Source: Bacteriovoracaceae bacterium (GTDB taxonomy: Bacteria > Bdellovibrionota > Bacteriovoracia > Bacteriovoracales > Bacteriovoracaceae). From it: a stretch of DNA of 42,405 nucleotides. Positions 1-7,678 of this stretch are shown here, piece after piece. A program made the position numbers and the translations under genes. Every line of letters begins with the position of its first letter. Positions within the stretch are counted from its first letter, which is position 1. The notes under the pieces are model-generated. The model ran no database searches. It saw only the letters and a list, made by a program, of their open reading frames with translations, and had not been told where the DNA came from. The stretch spans positions 1 to 42,405 of the forward strand of contig JAGLPP010000026.1 in assembly GCA_023137315.1 (NCBI GenBank). The letters run 5' to 3'.

Positions 1-390
1 GCCTTTCATTTTGCGCATTGATCGAATGACTCTGACTCTTTTTGTAATGATTTTTTGGTATTTTCGGCGTTCCTGTTCTGTCTTTTGTGGTTTGTTGAAA
101 ACGGAACGGGCCGGTAGATCGGGTAATACAATTTTGCCTTCAAGAATGTCACTATATTCCTGAAGGGTGAAGCGATACCTTCTTATGAGTGCCTTCTTTC
201 TTTCTTCTGGAAATGTTGTACGTCCATGTTCAAAACGTTCCAAAGTCTTGGGTGAAATGTTGACAGTTTGGGCCGCAGCTTCTCTGGAAATTTTTCGGAA
301 GATGCGCATTTTTCTGATGGCAATAACGTCATCAGTCATTATTTTGGTGTTATAACGTCTTTTTTTTAATTCAAAATTTTTATTTTTCAT
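1..390 (-). CDS. Helix-turn-helix transcriptional regulator, partial (runs off the left edge)
   Basis: The frame is open from an ATG at 388-390 to the window edge, giving 130 residues without a stop, so the C-terminus is missing. A strong Shine-Dalgarno GGAGG lies 6 bases before the ATG. Residues 20-56 read as an XRE/Cro-type helix-turn-helix: a charged first helix, then AAAQTVNISPKTLERFEHGR, the usual turn and recognition-helix pattern. Residues 111-130 (YQKIITKRVRVIRSMRKMKG) resemble residues 13-31, so a second copy of the same domain probably begins where the window ends. The protein is very basic and has no signal peptide or membrane segment, so it should be a cytoplasmic DNA-binding protein. 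Its targets are unknown. It follows tRNA-Gly on the same strand after a 360-bp gap. Confidence 0.72.
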   Translation of the reverse strand, partial: MKNKNFELKKRRYNTKIMTDDVIAIRKMRIFRKISREAAAQTVNISPKTLERFEHGRTTFPEERKKALIRRYRFTLQEYSDILEGKIVLPDLPARSVFNKPQKTEQERRKYQKIITKRVRVIRSMRKMKG

Positions 391-750
391 GATGTACCTC
401 CAACATCCAAATGGGTAAAAAGTTAATACTGAAAATCGTGACGGTTTTGAGATAATCAGAGCAACTTTAAGTCTGTTTTTGAATCCTTTGGATAGCAATC
501 AGGGCAAGGTAACGCTCACTCGATTTTCCAAATAGATTCATAAAGTTACAGTCTATCCGCGACAAATCGGGCAACTTTGATTTTGGCGTAAACAAGCAAG
601 CCAAAAACAAGCCGCCAACAAGTCATCTGATGAAAAACTGTGACTAACTGTGAAGAATTTTAATGTGTCGATAATTGCCAACCTCCTGTAATCATTCGTT
701 AATGTTATTAACGATTTAGAGATTGTTTGTGTGATTTTGTGTTCGAAAGT
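391..750. other. Intergenic stretch between tRNA-Gly and the HTH regulator
   Basis: I find no convincing gene in these 360 bases. They should hold the promoter of the HTH regulator and the 3' end of the tRNA transcript. A short open frame on the minus strand (about 553-675) follows an AGGAGG box but has no usable start codon at the right distance. The clearest structured element is the inverted repeat at 697-713. Confidence 0.5.
697..713. promoter_or_regulatory. Inverted repeat CGTTAAT-gtt-ATTAACG
   Basis: The arms are a perfect 7-bp inverted repeat with a 3-base centre, lying 38 bases downstream of tRNA-Gly on the minus strand. The size and symmetry suit an operator for a small dimeric regulator. 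The helix-turn-helix gene at the left edge is an obvious candidate, but that link is inference. There is no T-run, so it is not a normal terminator. Confidence 0.3.
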
Positions 751-826
751 TGGAGCGGGATACCCGATTCGAACGGGCGACCTTCTGCATGGCAAGCAGA
801 CGCTCTACCAACTGAGCTAATCCCGC
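751..826 (-). tRNA. tRNA-Gly (anticodon GCC)
   Basis: On the minus strand the 76 bases fold as a canonical cloverleaf. The acceptor stem GCGGGAT pairs with ATCCCGC, the D arm is GCTC/GAGC, the anticodon stem TCTGC/GCAGA encloses the loop TTGCCAT, and the T arm GCCCG-TTCGAAT-CGGGT has one G-U pair. The anticodon is GCC, which decodes GGC/GGU glycine codons. The discriminator T and the CCA end are encoded. Confidence 0.97.
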
Positions 827-838
827 ATGAGTGATGAT

Positions 839-867
839 ATACTAATCATGAGGTGATTTTCTGTCAA
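839..867 (-). promoter_or_regulatory. Sigma-70-type promoter of tRNA-Gly
   Basis: On the minus strand a consensus -35 box TTGACA (862-867) is followed after exactly 17 bases by TAGTAT (839-844). The expected start lies about 6 bases before the first base of the tRNA. The -35 box sits just past the kamA stop codon, so the tRNA has its own promoter and need not rely on read-through from kamA. Confidence 0.72.
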
Positions 868-870
868 TTC

Positions 871-2058
871 CTAATCTTCCTCAGGTTCGTAGTAATCATA
901 TTCTTTGTGTTCATAGTTTCTAAGTGTCAGCTTATTATCTTTATGGCCCACTACGTAATTGGGTCCGAGAGGAATTTTTCCTCCACCGCCCGGAGCATCT
1001 ACAACAAAGTGTGGTATTGCAAGTCCGGATGTCCAGCCTCGCATTTTTTCAATAATTTCAACTCCCTTGGAAACCTTGGTTCGAAAATGCCCGATTCCCT
1101 CGGAAAGATCACATTGAAAAATATAATATGGCCTTACTTTCATCAAAAGAAGCTTGTGACAAAGCTCTGTCATGATTTCTGGACTATCATTAATTCCCTT
1201 GAGAAGAACTGTCTGATTGCCAACAGTACAACCGGCCATGGAAAGTCTTGTGGTTGCTAAAAGGGCCTCACGCGTACATTCTTTTGGGTGATTATAATGT
1301 GTGTTGAGATGAATTGGCTGGTGTTTTTCTAAAATACTTAAAAGTTCATCATCTCTCATTCGCATTGGAAGAGTGCATGGATTTCTTGTTCCAAGTCTCA
1401 AAACCTCTACATGTTTAATCGTTCTGATTTCGCCAAGAATATAATCGAGTTTCTGATTGGAAAGACAAAGCGGGTCTCCTCCAGAGACAATAACGTCACG
1501 AACAGTCTTTGTTTGTCTTATATAATCAAGAGCATCCTCAATTTGTTTTTTCTGCGACTCTGCTGAAGGGTTTGCAACTTTTCTCTTTCTGGTGCAATGG
1601 CGACAAAGCGTGGGGCAATCGTTTGAGGCATAAAACAATACACGATCTGGATAGCGGTGAGTTAATCCTTGTACCGGCATGTCCCGCTCTTCGGCCAGTG
1701 GGTCTTCCATGTCTGTATCAAGGATATTCATTTCTTCAGAATATGGAACTGATTGCATGCGAACCGGGCAATTGGAATCAGTGGAATCTATTAGTGACGC
1801 ATAGTATGGGGTGATTGACATTTTGAATTTAGCAGAACATTTTTCGAAATTGACTTCCTCTTCCTTGGTCATGTTAATTATTTTTTTAAGAGTTTCAATG
1901 TCTTCAACCCTGTTTTTGAGCTGCCATTTCCAATCGTACCAATTCTCGTCAGGAACATTCGACCAAATACCTTTTGATGTATCATGGAATTTTTCTAGAA
2001 TATGATGGGGATAAAGTTGTTCCAGATCGAATGTAGTACGAATCTTTTTCCAGTCCAT
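871..2058 (-). CDS. kamA: L-lysine 2,3-aminomutase (radical SAM, PLP)
   Basis: This enzyme interconverts L-lysine and L-beta-lysine. It uses S-adenosylmethionine, a [4Fe-4S] cluster and pyridoxal phosphate. The cluster motif C-x3-C-x2-C is seen in CPTLCRHC (about residues 148-155 from this start). The PLP-binding lysine lies in PGGGGK. Two aspartates, in QCDLSEG and VVDAPGGGGK, match the pair that holds the lysine side chain in the clostridial enzyme; glutamate aminomutases differ there, so lysine is the likely substrate. The length of 395 residues fits full-length KamA rather than the shorter EpmB. I chose ATG 2058 because GAGGAG precedes it and because the upstream GTG at 2088 falls inside the -10 box. 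No ablB acetyltransferase is adjacent, so the purpose (beta-lysine solute, lysine use or EF-P modification) is open. Confidence 0.93.
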   Translation of the reverse strand: MDWKKIRTTFDLEQLYPHHILEKFHDTSKGIWSNVPDENWYDWKWQLKNRVEDIETLKKIINMTKEEEVNFEKCSAKFKMSITPYYASLIDSTDSNCPVRMQSVPYSEEMNILDTDMEDPLAEERDMPVQGLTHRYPDRVLFYASNDCPTLCRHCTRKRKVANPSAESQKKQIEDALDYIRQTKTVRDVIVSGGDPLCLSNQKLDYILGEIRTIKHVEVLRLGTRNPCTLPMRMRDDELLSILEKHQPIHLNTHYNHPKECTREALLATTRLSMAGCTVGNQTVLLKGINDSPEIMTELCHKLLLMKVRPYYIFQCDLSEGIGHFRTKVSKGVEIIEKMRGWTSGLAIPHFVVDAPGGGGKIPLGPNYVVGHKDNKLTLRNYEHKEYDYYEPEED

Positions 2059-2087
2059 GACGCTCCTCTTCTTATTTGATATATCCA

Positions 2088-2116
2088 CTTATATGGTAAG
2101 AAAATTCGGTTTGCAA
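2088..2116 (-). promoter_or_regulatory. Probable kamA promoter
   Basis: On the minus strand TTGCAA (2111-2116) and TATAAG (2088-2093) are separated by 17 bases. This places transcription start near 2081, about 23 bases before the ATG at 2058 and just ahead of its GAGGAG ribosome site. Confidence 0.6.
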
Positions 2117-2168
2117 GGAGAAAGATGACGGTGAATACGCGCGGCATAAAAAGTGTAAAAGCAGTAAG

Positions 2169-3089
2169 TTACTTCTTGCGAAGAATCTCGATTCTTTTTT
2201 TTGTGGAGATGGTTTTCCAATCAACAATTTTTGAAAGAAGAAATGATTTGTGAAGTTTGGATAGAAAGCAATATCCGTACAGGACATTGCCTGCCGGAAG
2301 TGGCAGAAGACTCAGGGCCTTGACCGGGCGGAATTTGTTTTTATGACTTCCACCAGTGTATTTTATTTCAATAATTTCCTGCGTATGAACTTTCTCTTTC
2401 AAGAGTTCCAGATGGTCTGGAATCTCAAATGATTTGTCCATATCAAAGGAAGATAGATCTAAAATATGAGATTCATTTTTTGTTTGTTTCTGTTTTTTTT
2501 CATCACATGCTCTTAATAATCCGTGGGCATAAATTCTAAGGCTTGCGATAGCATCGTCAAGAGCGCGATGGTGGTTGACAATTTCGATGTCCAATCCAGA
2601 GGCAACAGTTGCAAGTTTATGATTAGGCATTTCGTTAAAGACTTTTCTGGAGAGACGGCATGAGCAGTAAATTGGAGATTTTGTAACTCCAAGTTTTTCC
2701 TGATGAAGATTAAAAACAATAAAGCCTGTGTCGAATTGGGCGTTATGTGCAATCAATGGGAGGTCGCCGATGAATTTCATAAATTCAGGCAATACCTTGT
2801 CAATGGTCGGTGAATTACGGACCATATCATCCCTGATGCCGTGAATTGTTATGGTGAATGGAGGAATTGGAATTTGAGGATTGATTAGCTGGTTAAAAGA
2901 ATCAATTCCATTTTTAGTCACTTTGACGGCAGAAATCTCAATAATTTTGTCGATGAGAGGAGAGAGTCCTGTTGTTTCCAAATCCAGAGCGATGACTCCA
3001 TCTGGAAAGTTCTTGAGCAGAATTTCCATTTCTTCATTCTCAAGATGACAGTCAGGCATATTTATTGACATAGACGCTTCTTGGTTCAT
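2169..3089 (-). CDS. DnaQ-like DEDDh 3'-5' exonuclease
   Basis: Residues about 32-190 form an RNase T/DnaQ-type exonuclease domain. Exo I is ALDLETTG (D36, E38), Exo II is IAHNAQFD (D120), and Exo III is HHRALDDA, with the H174-x4-D179 spacing that defines the DEDDh class. All four metal-binding acids and the general-base histidine are therefore present. The roughly 110-residue C-terminal part is not one I recognise. The protein resembles the exonuclease of PolC and DNA polymerase III epsilon, but it stands alone, so it could act in proofreading, repair or RNA trimming. The start is uncertain: a good promoter puts transcription start near 3096, only a few bases before ATG 3089, so the in-frame ATG at 3071, preceded by AAGAAG, is a serious alternative. 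Confidence 0.85.
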   Translation of the reverse strand: MNQEASMSINMPDCHLENEEMEILLKNFPDGVIALDLETTGLSPLIDKIIEISAVKVTKNGIDSFNQLINPQIPIPPFTITIHGIRDDMVRNSPTIDKVLPEFMKFIGDLPLIAHNAQFDTGFIVFNLHQEKLGVTKSPIYCSCRLSRKVFNEMPNHKLATVASGLDIEIVNHHRALDDAIASLRIYAHGLLRACDEKKQKQTKNESHILDLSSFDMDKSFEIPDHLELLKEKVHTQEIIEIKYTGGSHKNKFRPVKALSLLPLPAGNVLYGYCFLSKLHKSFLLSKIVDWKTISTKKRIEILRKK

Positions 3090-3109
3090 ATAGTGATGCC
3101 TATCTATAA
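3081..3109 (+). promoter_or_regulatory. Possible lpd promoter
   Basis: TTGGTT (3081-3086), 17 bases, then CTATAA (3104-3109), about 40 bases before the lpd ATG. Its -10 uses the same bases as the -10 of the opposite promoter. Confidence 0.4.
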
Positions 3110-3131
3110 CGTTTTAGTGATTCTTTTTCAA
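3103..3131 (-). promoter_or_regulatory. Probable promoter of the DEDDh exonuclease gene
   Basis: On the minus strand TTGAAA (3126-3131), 17 bases, then TATAGA (3103-3108). It is back-to-back with the lpd promoter in a 59-bp divergent gap, so only one of the two can be occupied by RNA polymerase at a time. Confidence 0.55.
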
Positions 3132-3148
3132 TAAGAGGATTTAGAAAT

Positions 3149-4540
3149 ATGGAAAAATACGATGTTGTAGTGCTTGGAGGAGGTCCGGGTGGTTACGTCG
3201 CCGCGATAAGAGCAAGTCAACTTGGAAAAAAAGTTGCGATTATAGAAAAGGATAAATTAGGCGGGGTTTGTCTTAATCGCGGTTGTATTCCAACAAAGGC
3301 ACTTTTGAAATCTGCGCATAGTGTTCATGAACTTAAAAGTTTTTCCAGACTTGGAATTAATGTGGAGCTTAAATCCCTTGATGCGGCAAAAGCAGTGAAA
3401 CGTGCCGCCAGTGTGAGCGAAAGGATTGTCAAAGGTGTTGTATTTCTCATGAAGAAAAACAATATCGATGTTCTAAACGGAGAGGGAAGGCTTCTTTCAA
3501 AAAATAAAATGCATGTAAGGCTTCATTCCGGTGAAGAGAAAGAAATTGAAGCAACGAATTTCATTCTGGCCACAGGAGGACGTTATAACTCGTTTCCAGG
3601 TCTTGAGCACGATGAAGATCGTCTTATTGGAGCATTTGAGGCCCTTAGGATGGAAGAACTTCCTGAAACAATTGGTATTGTCGGGGCCGGTGTAATTGGA
3701 ATTGAGTTTGCCTATTTTTGGAACGCATTTAGTGTAAAAGTTCATATTTTTGAAGTGCAGGATCATCTTCTTCCCATGGAGGACACGGATTCAAGTATTG
3801 AGGTGGAAACGGCCTATCGAAGACTTGGGATCAAGCAATCACTTGGAGTTAAAAAGGTTTCCACTGAAAATAATGGTGATCATGTCATCCTCAGGACAGT
3901 GGAAAAAGAAGGTGATGAAAAAGTATATAAGTTTGACAAGGTATTGATTGCCGTCGGCATGAAAGGAAATACAGAAGGTATTGGTCTTGATGAAGTTGGC
4001 ATAAAAACAAACAACGATTTTATTGTCGTTAATGAGTACAATCAAACCAATATGGAAAATATCTATGCGATTGGTGATGTATCCGGTCCTCCACTTCTTG
4101 CCCATGTTGCAAGTCATGAGGGTATGATCGCAGCGGAACATCTTTCAGGTGAAAAAACACGTCCATTTGATAAATCCAATATTCCCGGATGTATCTATTC
4201 TTATCCGCAGGTTGCTTCGATAGGCAGTACCGAGCGTGAACTCAAGGGAAAAAATATAGATTATTCGGTTGGTAAGGTTCCTTTCAGGGTCAACGGAAAG
4301 GCCATTGCAAGTAATGAGATGGATGGGTTTGTGAAAGTTCTTATTGGCAATGATGGAAAACTTCTGGGTGCTCATATTGTGGGAACTCTTGCCACGGAGC
4401 TTATCCATGAATATTCACTTTTCAAGTCAATGGACTGTGTGGATGAGGATATCTTTCACACTATCCATTCCCACCCAACTCTGGGAGAGACGCTTTCAGA
4501 AGCGATAATGGCCGCAAAAAATCGTTCGCTTAATTATTAG
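3149..4540 (+). CDS. lpd: Dihydrolipoyl dehydrogenase (E3)
   Basis: This is the flavoprotein that re-oxidises dihydrolipoamide in 2-oxo acid dehydrogenase complexes and the glycine cleavage system, passing electrons to NAD+. The N-terminal FAD-binding motif is GGGPGG (residues 10-15). The redox disulfide is C41-x4-C46 in GGVCLNRGCIPTK. A second Rossmann motif, GAGVIG, lies near residue 178. The C-terminal catalytic pair H442-E447 is in HPTLGE. At 463 residues the length is typical. GAGG lies about 9 bases before the ATG. No E1 or E2 genes are adjacent, so this E3 is encoded apart from its complexes. It is convergent with the endonuclease gene, with only 7 bases between stops. Confidence 0.96.
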   Translation: MEKYDVVVLGGGPGGYVAAIRASQLGKKVAIIEKDKLGGVCLNRGCIPTKALLKSAHSVHELKSFSRLGINVELKSLDAAKAVKRAASVSERIVKGVVFLMKKNNIDVLNGEGRLLSKNKMHVRLHSGEEKEIEATNFILATGGRYNSFPGLEHDEDRLIGAFEALRMEELPETIGIVGAGVIGIEFAYFWNAFSVKVHIFEVQDHLLPMEDTDSSIEVETAYRRLGIKQSLGVKKVSTENNGDHVILRTVEKEGDEKVYKFDKVLIAVGMKGNTEGIGLDEVGIKTNNDFIVVNEYNQTNMENIYAIGDVSGPPLLAHVASHEGMIAAEHLSGEKTRPFDKSNIPGCIYSYPQVASIGSTERELKGKNIDYSVGKVPFRVNGKAIASNEMDGFVKVLIGNDGKLLGAHIVGTLATELIHEYSLFKSMDCVDEDIFHTIHSHPTLGETLSEAIMAAKNRSLNY

Positions 4541-4547
4541 ATAATTA

Positions 4548-5411
4548 TTAAAAATTTGAAATCATGTGGGCAAGAAACGGATAATCAATGAATGGATTAC
4601 GATTGTTTTGAATTCTATAAATCTCATTGTTCCTATCTATTTCATCTCTATCAACAGGATCTTCATCATTCCACTTGCGAAGATACACCTCTTCCTCATA
4701 ACTTATTTTGATGTCGTATCTGATTGAAAAATAAAAAAGAGCACGGGCCACATTTCCCCTGTGTTCTGTTGGAGGTTCAAAGAAAGAACTTCTGTAGTCG
4801 CCCTTGTACAATTCTGCGTATTGTCCGAGATGTGATGGGGAGCAGAGTGCGTTTGAATTATTACCTTTGACTTCACTAAAGCGATAATTTGATCTTACAG
4901 AATTTGCAACACTATTTGTTGGAAACAGGTGATGAAGATCACTTACCTGATGCGAGCGTGGGTGATTTTCGGTAAAACGGCTTTGCGGCCATGTGTGTTC
5001 GCAATTTACTACATTTGAATTTGGTATTTGCATTGGTCCAAGATTGTGGATGTTTCTTGTTTTTTTAGTTAAAACTTTATTGCAATAAACGTCCTTGATG
5101 TAATAACCCTGTCCGTCTTTTTTTAGATGAAGTTTGCCAAATAGAAATTTTCTGGCATTGCGATAGTTAAGTACATTTTGCGTATAACAGTTTTCCTGGT
5201 TTTCGTCGCATTGGCCCGTAAGAGTATCGGCACTATCTTGATGCGCTAAATGTGCCTTTTGAAGAACGTCCTTGAGAAGTTTTTTCATCTCTTCGTTCTT
5301 GATTCTCATGGACTTTATTTTTTGGTGATGCTCGTAAGGATAGTATGGCATGTGTGTTGCCAGTGCTTGAAACGTCCAAAACAATACTAATACAATCGTA
5401 AGTTGTTTCAT
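4548..5411 (-). CDS. Secreted endonuclease I family nuclease
   Basis: A signal peptide (residues 1-19, MKQLTIVLVLFWTFQALA then TH) directs export. The rest matches the Endonuclease_1 family (EndA/Vvn), which cut DNA or RNA non-specifically with a beta-beta-alpha-metal site. The motif NCEHTWPQS (E138-H139) carries the catalytic histidine. SDLHHLFPTNSVANSVRSN (about 157-175) carries the conserved histidine, asparagine and arginine residues that bind metal and phosphate. Cysteines at 68, 75, 110, 137 and near 190 suggest disulfides, as expected outside the cytoplasm. AAGGGA precedes the start. In a predatory or scavenging bacterium such an enzyme would degrade prey or environmental nucleic acid and feed the salvage enzymes; that role is inferred. 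Confidence 0.9.
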   Translation of the reverse strand: MKQLTIVLVLFWTFQALATHMPYYPYEHHQKIKSMRIKNEEMKKLLKDVLQKAHLAHQDSADTLTGQCDENQENCYTQNVLNYRNARKFLFGKLHLKKDGQGYYIKDVYCNKVLTKKTRNIHNLGPMQIPNSNVVNCEHTWPQSRFTENHPRSHQVSDLHHLFPTNSVANSVRSNYRFSEVKGNNSNALCSPSHLGQYAELYKGDYRSSFFEPPTEHRGNVARALFYFSIRYDIKISYEEEVYLRKWNDEDPVDRDEIDRNNEIYRIQNNRNPFIDYPFLAHMISNF

Positions 5412-5498
5412 CGAATTTCCCTTTGTCGAGTTTGTTGAGGTAAATATGCAACAGTTGTATTAATCTGGCTAATACTTTTTCTAAGTTTCTGCTAATAT

Positions 5499-6791
5499 CT
5501 AAGTTGTGCGCAGCGAGTCGAGCCGTTCTTTCAGGAATCTTTCCTTGCCCATTTCGGTTGGGCCGTAGAATTTTGGTATTTCTTCGGTTGTATATTCTTG
5601 ATTTACCCAGTGATCCGGATAGTTATGTGGATATTTGTATGGAGGAGTTCCCTTTGGAGGGTGGTTTTTCAGGTGATCTGGGACTTCAATAGTATCACGT
5701 TGCTCAACGTAGGATATGGCCTGATTTATCGCATTGTAAGAGGCATTGCTTTTGTAGGTGCTTGCAAGATAACTGGTTGCCTGGCCAAGAATGATTCTTG
5801 CCTCCGGCATTCCGATATTTTTAACGGCGGTGAGTGCTGATGTCGCCAGAGTAAGTGCGCTTGGGTCCGCATTTCCAACATCTTCAGAAGCAAAAATAAC
5901 AAGACGTCTTGCAATGAATACCGGGTCTTCTCCACCGTCAATCATGATCGCAAGCCATAGTAATGCGGCATCCGGATCACTTCCACGAAGGGACTTTATA
6001 AAAGCAGAAATAACATCGTAATGACGATTATTATTTCGATCATATTCTCTTGAGTTGTCCAGAATTAATTTTTTTACTTCATTTAAACCAAGTTCTTTTT
6101 TCTGCGAATTCTTTTCGATTATTTCCAAAAAATTAAGGGCATTTCTGGCATCACCTCCGGAATAATCAGCGATGAATTCGATAATTTCCACGGATGTCTC
6201 AATTTTCCAATTGATTTGTGCCCGTTTGAGGATTTCCAGTATGTCCTCTTCTCCAAGTTTTTTTAATTCGACTATGTGAAGTCGTGAAAGGAGTGCCTTG
6301 TTTACTGAAACACGTGGATTTTCAGTGGTGGCCCCTATCAGCGTAAAAGCACCTTCTTCAACATATGGTAAAAGTGCATCCTGTTGTGCCTTGTTGAAGC
6401 GATGAATTTCATCAATGAAAATGATTGCATCCTTTTTCGTACGGACTTTCATTTCCGCTGCACGTGCAATGAGTTTTTTTAGATCGTTAACTCCACCCAA
6501 AACGGCGCTGAAGCGATAAAGCTCCTTGCTGCTTTTAAGAGCTATTACATTGGCCAGTGTGGTTTTTCCAGTCCCAGGAGGTCCCCAGATAACCATGCTT
6601 GGAATGTTGTCATCCATGATAAATGGATAGCGTTTATAAATATGTTTTTGTCCCTGAAATTCCTCAAAGTCTTTCGGTCTGGCCCTATACGCCAGCGGCC
6701 CTTGCCTGGATGTATCGTGATTTTCCACGTTACTGTCATTCGTTTTGATGTTCAGATTATCAAAAAGTCCTGTTTGTATTTCTTTTATCAT
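5499..6791 (-). CDS. rarA: Replication-associated recombination protein A (AAA+ ATPase)
   Basis: RarA/MgsA is a clamp-loader-like ATPase that acts at stalled replication forks and at single-stranded gaps. Walker A is GPPGTGKTT (residues 70-78), Walker B is IIFIDEIH with D127-E128, sensor 1 is the TEN near residue 156, and an arginine finger is plausible at R170. The C-terminal part has the family signatures for tetramerisation, including the [18 protein letters not shown] block. At 430 residues it is full length. Its ATG overlaps the stop of the upstream secreted-protein gene (ATGA), so the two are translationally coupled. Confidence 0.94.
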   Translation of the reverse strand: MIKEIQTGLFDNLNIKTNDSNVENHDTSRQGPLAYRARPKDFEEFQGQKHIYKRYPFIMDDNIPSMVIWGPPGTGKTTLANVIALKSSKELYRFSAVLGGVNDLKKLIARAAEMKVRTKKDAIIFIDEIHRFNKAQQDALLPYVEEGAFTLIGATTENPRVSVNKALLSRLHIVELKKLGEEDILEILKRAQINWKIETSVEIIEFIADYSGGDARNALNFLEIIEKNSQKKELGLNEVKKLILDNSREYDRNNNRHYDVISAFIKSLRGSDPDAALLWLAIMIDGGEDPVFIARRLVIFASEDVGNADPSALTLATSALTAVKNIGMPEARIILGQATSYLASTYKSNASYNAINQAISYVEQRDTIEVPDHLKNHPPKGTPPYKYPHNYPDHWVNQEYTTEEIPKFYGPTEMGKERFLKERLDSLRTT

Positions 6792-7639
6792 CTTGCCTTA
6801 TTTTTTAAAACCAATTTTAGAATGGAATTCCATCTGTTATGAATAATTTGTAGAATATTTACAACATTTTGTGGAACAAATACAATACCTTTTGCAATTC
6901 TCATATGAAAGGAATTCCACGCGGAATTAAGTTCCTCCAACCGCTCCAACAGGAATGAAGTGTCTTTTTCCAACATTAGGAACGTTTCAAGATTTTTGAT
7001 AAAAAATAACCATACGGAGGTATAGACTGTGAGAACATCATAAGGTAACTGGCTGACAATGTTTTGTTCACTAAAAGTATGCATTATGTGTATGGTATGT
7101 GTCAGCTCTTCATCTCGATCCATATACTGTTTTGTGCCATCATAAGACATGATAAGTATTTCCTCTATTCTATGAAGTAATTTGTAATTAAGGTTGGAAA
7201 GATTGTCGATTGATCCGGCCAATTTTAAGAGTGAGTCGATATTGCGTTGACTCTTGAAGTAACTTTTCGAAAATACTTTTTTTTGTAACGCATGATGTTT
7301 TTTTTCAAGATTTCTTGATATTTGATAGATATCCGAAAGTTTTTTATTACATACGTCAGTGATGGCCTCGCATTCGTTTCGCCATTTATCCCATTTGTAT
7401 CTCATTTTCATAATCAGGTTTTTATTTTCAATAAGATTGGCGTTGAGCGGATGGAGTTTTTTTAAAGTGAGATAAAATTCCTGAATGATACTTCGCATTT
7501 GAGGCTTGATATATCGATTTACTGTTGAAGCAGGTGGGTGATTTTTCTTCCTGTTGTAGAAATATGACGGATATGGGAGGGCCTGGAATGAGATCAGGAT
7601 GGATAATAATGAACATGATAAAAACGATAAACCGCGCAT
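6788..7639 (-). CDS. Hypothetical secreted protein coupled to rarA
   Basis: I do not recognise the family. Residues 1-22 form a signal peptide (MRGLSFLSCSLLSILISFQA, then a Pro/Tyr-rich start). The mature 260 residues are strongly helical and charged, with heptad-like leucines around 100-200, and no further membrane segment. Two cysteines (near 92 and 98) could pair. The stop overlaps the rarA start by 4 bases. The pre-start region is unusual: TATAAT lies only 8 bases upstream of the ATG and there is no clear ribosome site, so the true start or promoter may lie elsewhere. Confidence 0.65.
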   Translation of the reverse strand: MRGLSFLSCSLLSILISFQALPYPSYFYNRKKNHPPASTVNRYIKPQMRSIIQEFYLTLKKLHPLNANLIENKNLIMKMRYKWDKWRNECEAITDVCNKKLSDIYQISRNLEKKHHALQKKVFSKSYFKSQRNIDSLLKLAGSIDNLSNLNYKLLHRIEEILIMSYDGTKQYMDRDEELTHTIHIMHTFSEQNIVSQLPYDVLTVYTSVWLFFIKNLETFLMLEKDTSFLLERLEELNSAWNSFHMRIAKGIVFVPQNVVNILQIIHNRWNSILKLVLKNKAR

Positions 7640-7678
7640 GCTAAAATTATAAAAGGATCATGGCCGATTGGGAACCTT

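Noticed and set aside
553-795. An 80-codon frame overlapping tRNA-Gly, and a 41-codon part of it after AGGAGG
   Set aside because: The longer frame runs through the tRNA. The shorter part has no start codon at a working distance (only ATT or a TTG touching the AGGAGG).
853-1260. A 135-codon plus-strand frame
   Set aside because: It is antisense to the conserved C-terminal half of kamA, including the PLP-lysine motif.
4540-4548. A terminator between convergent lpd and the endonuclease gene
   Set aside because: The 7-base gap and flanks show no stem; nearly all convergent ends in this window lack an intrinsic terminator.
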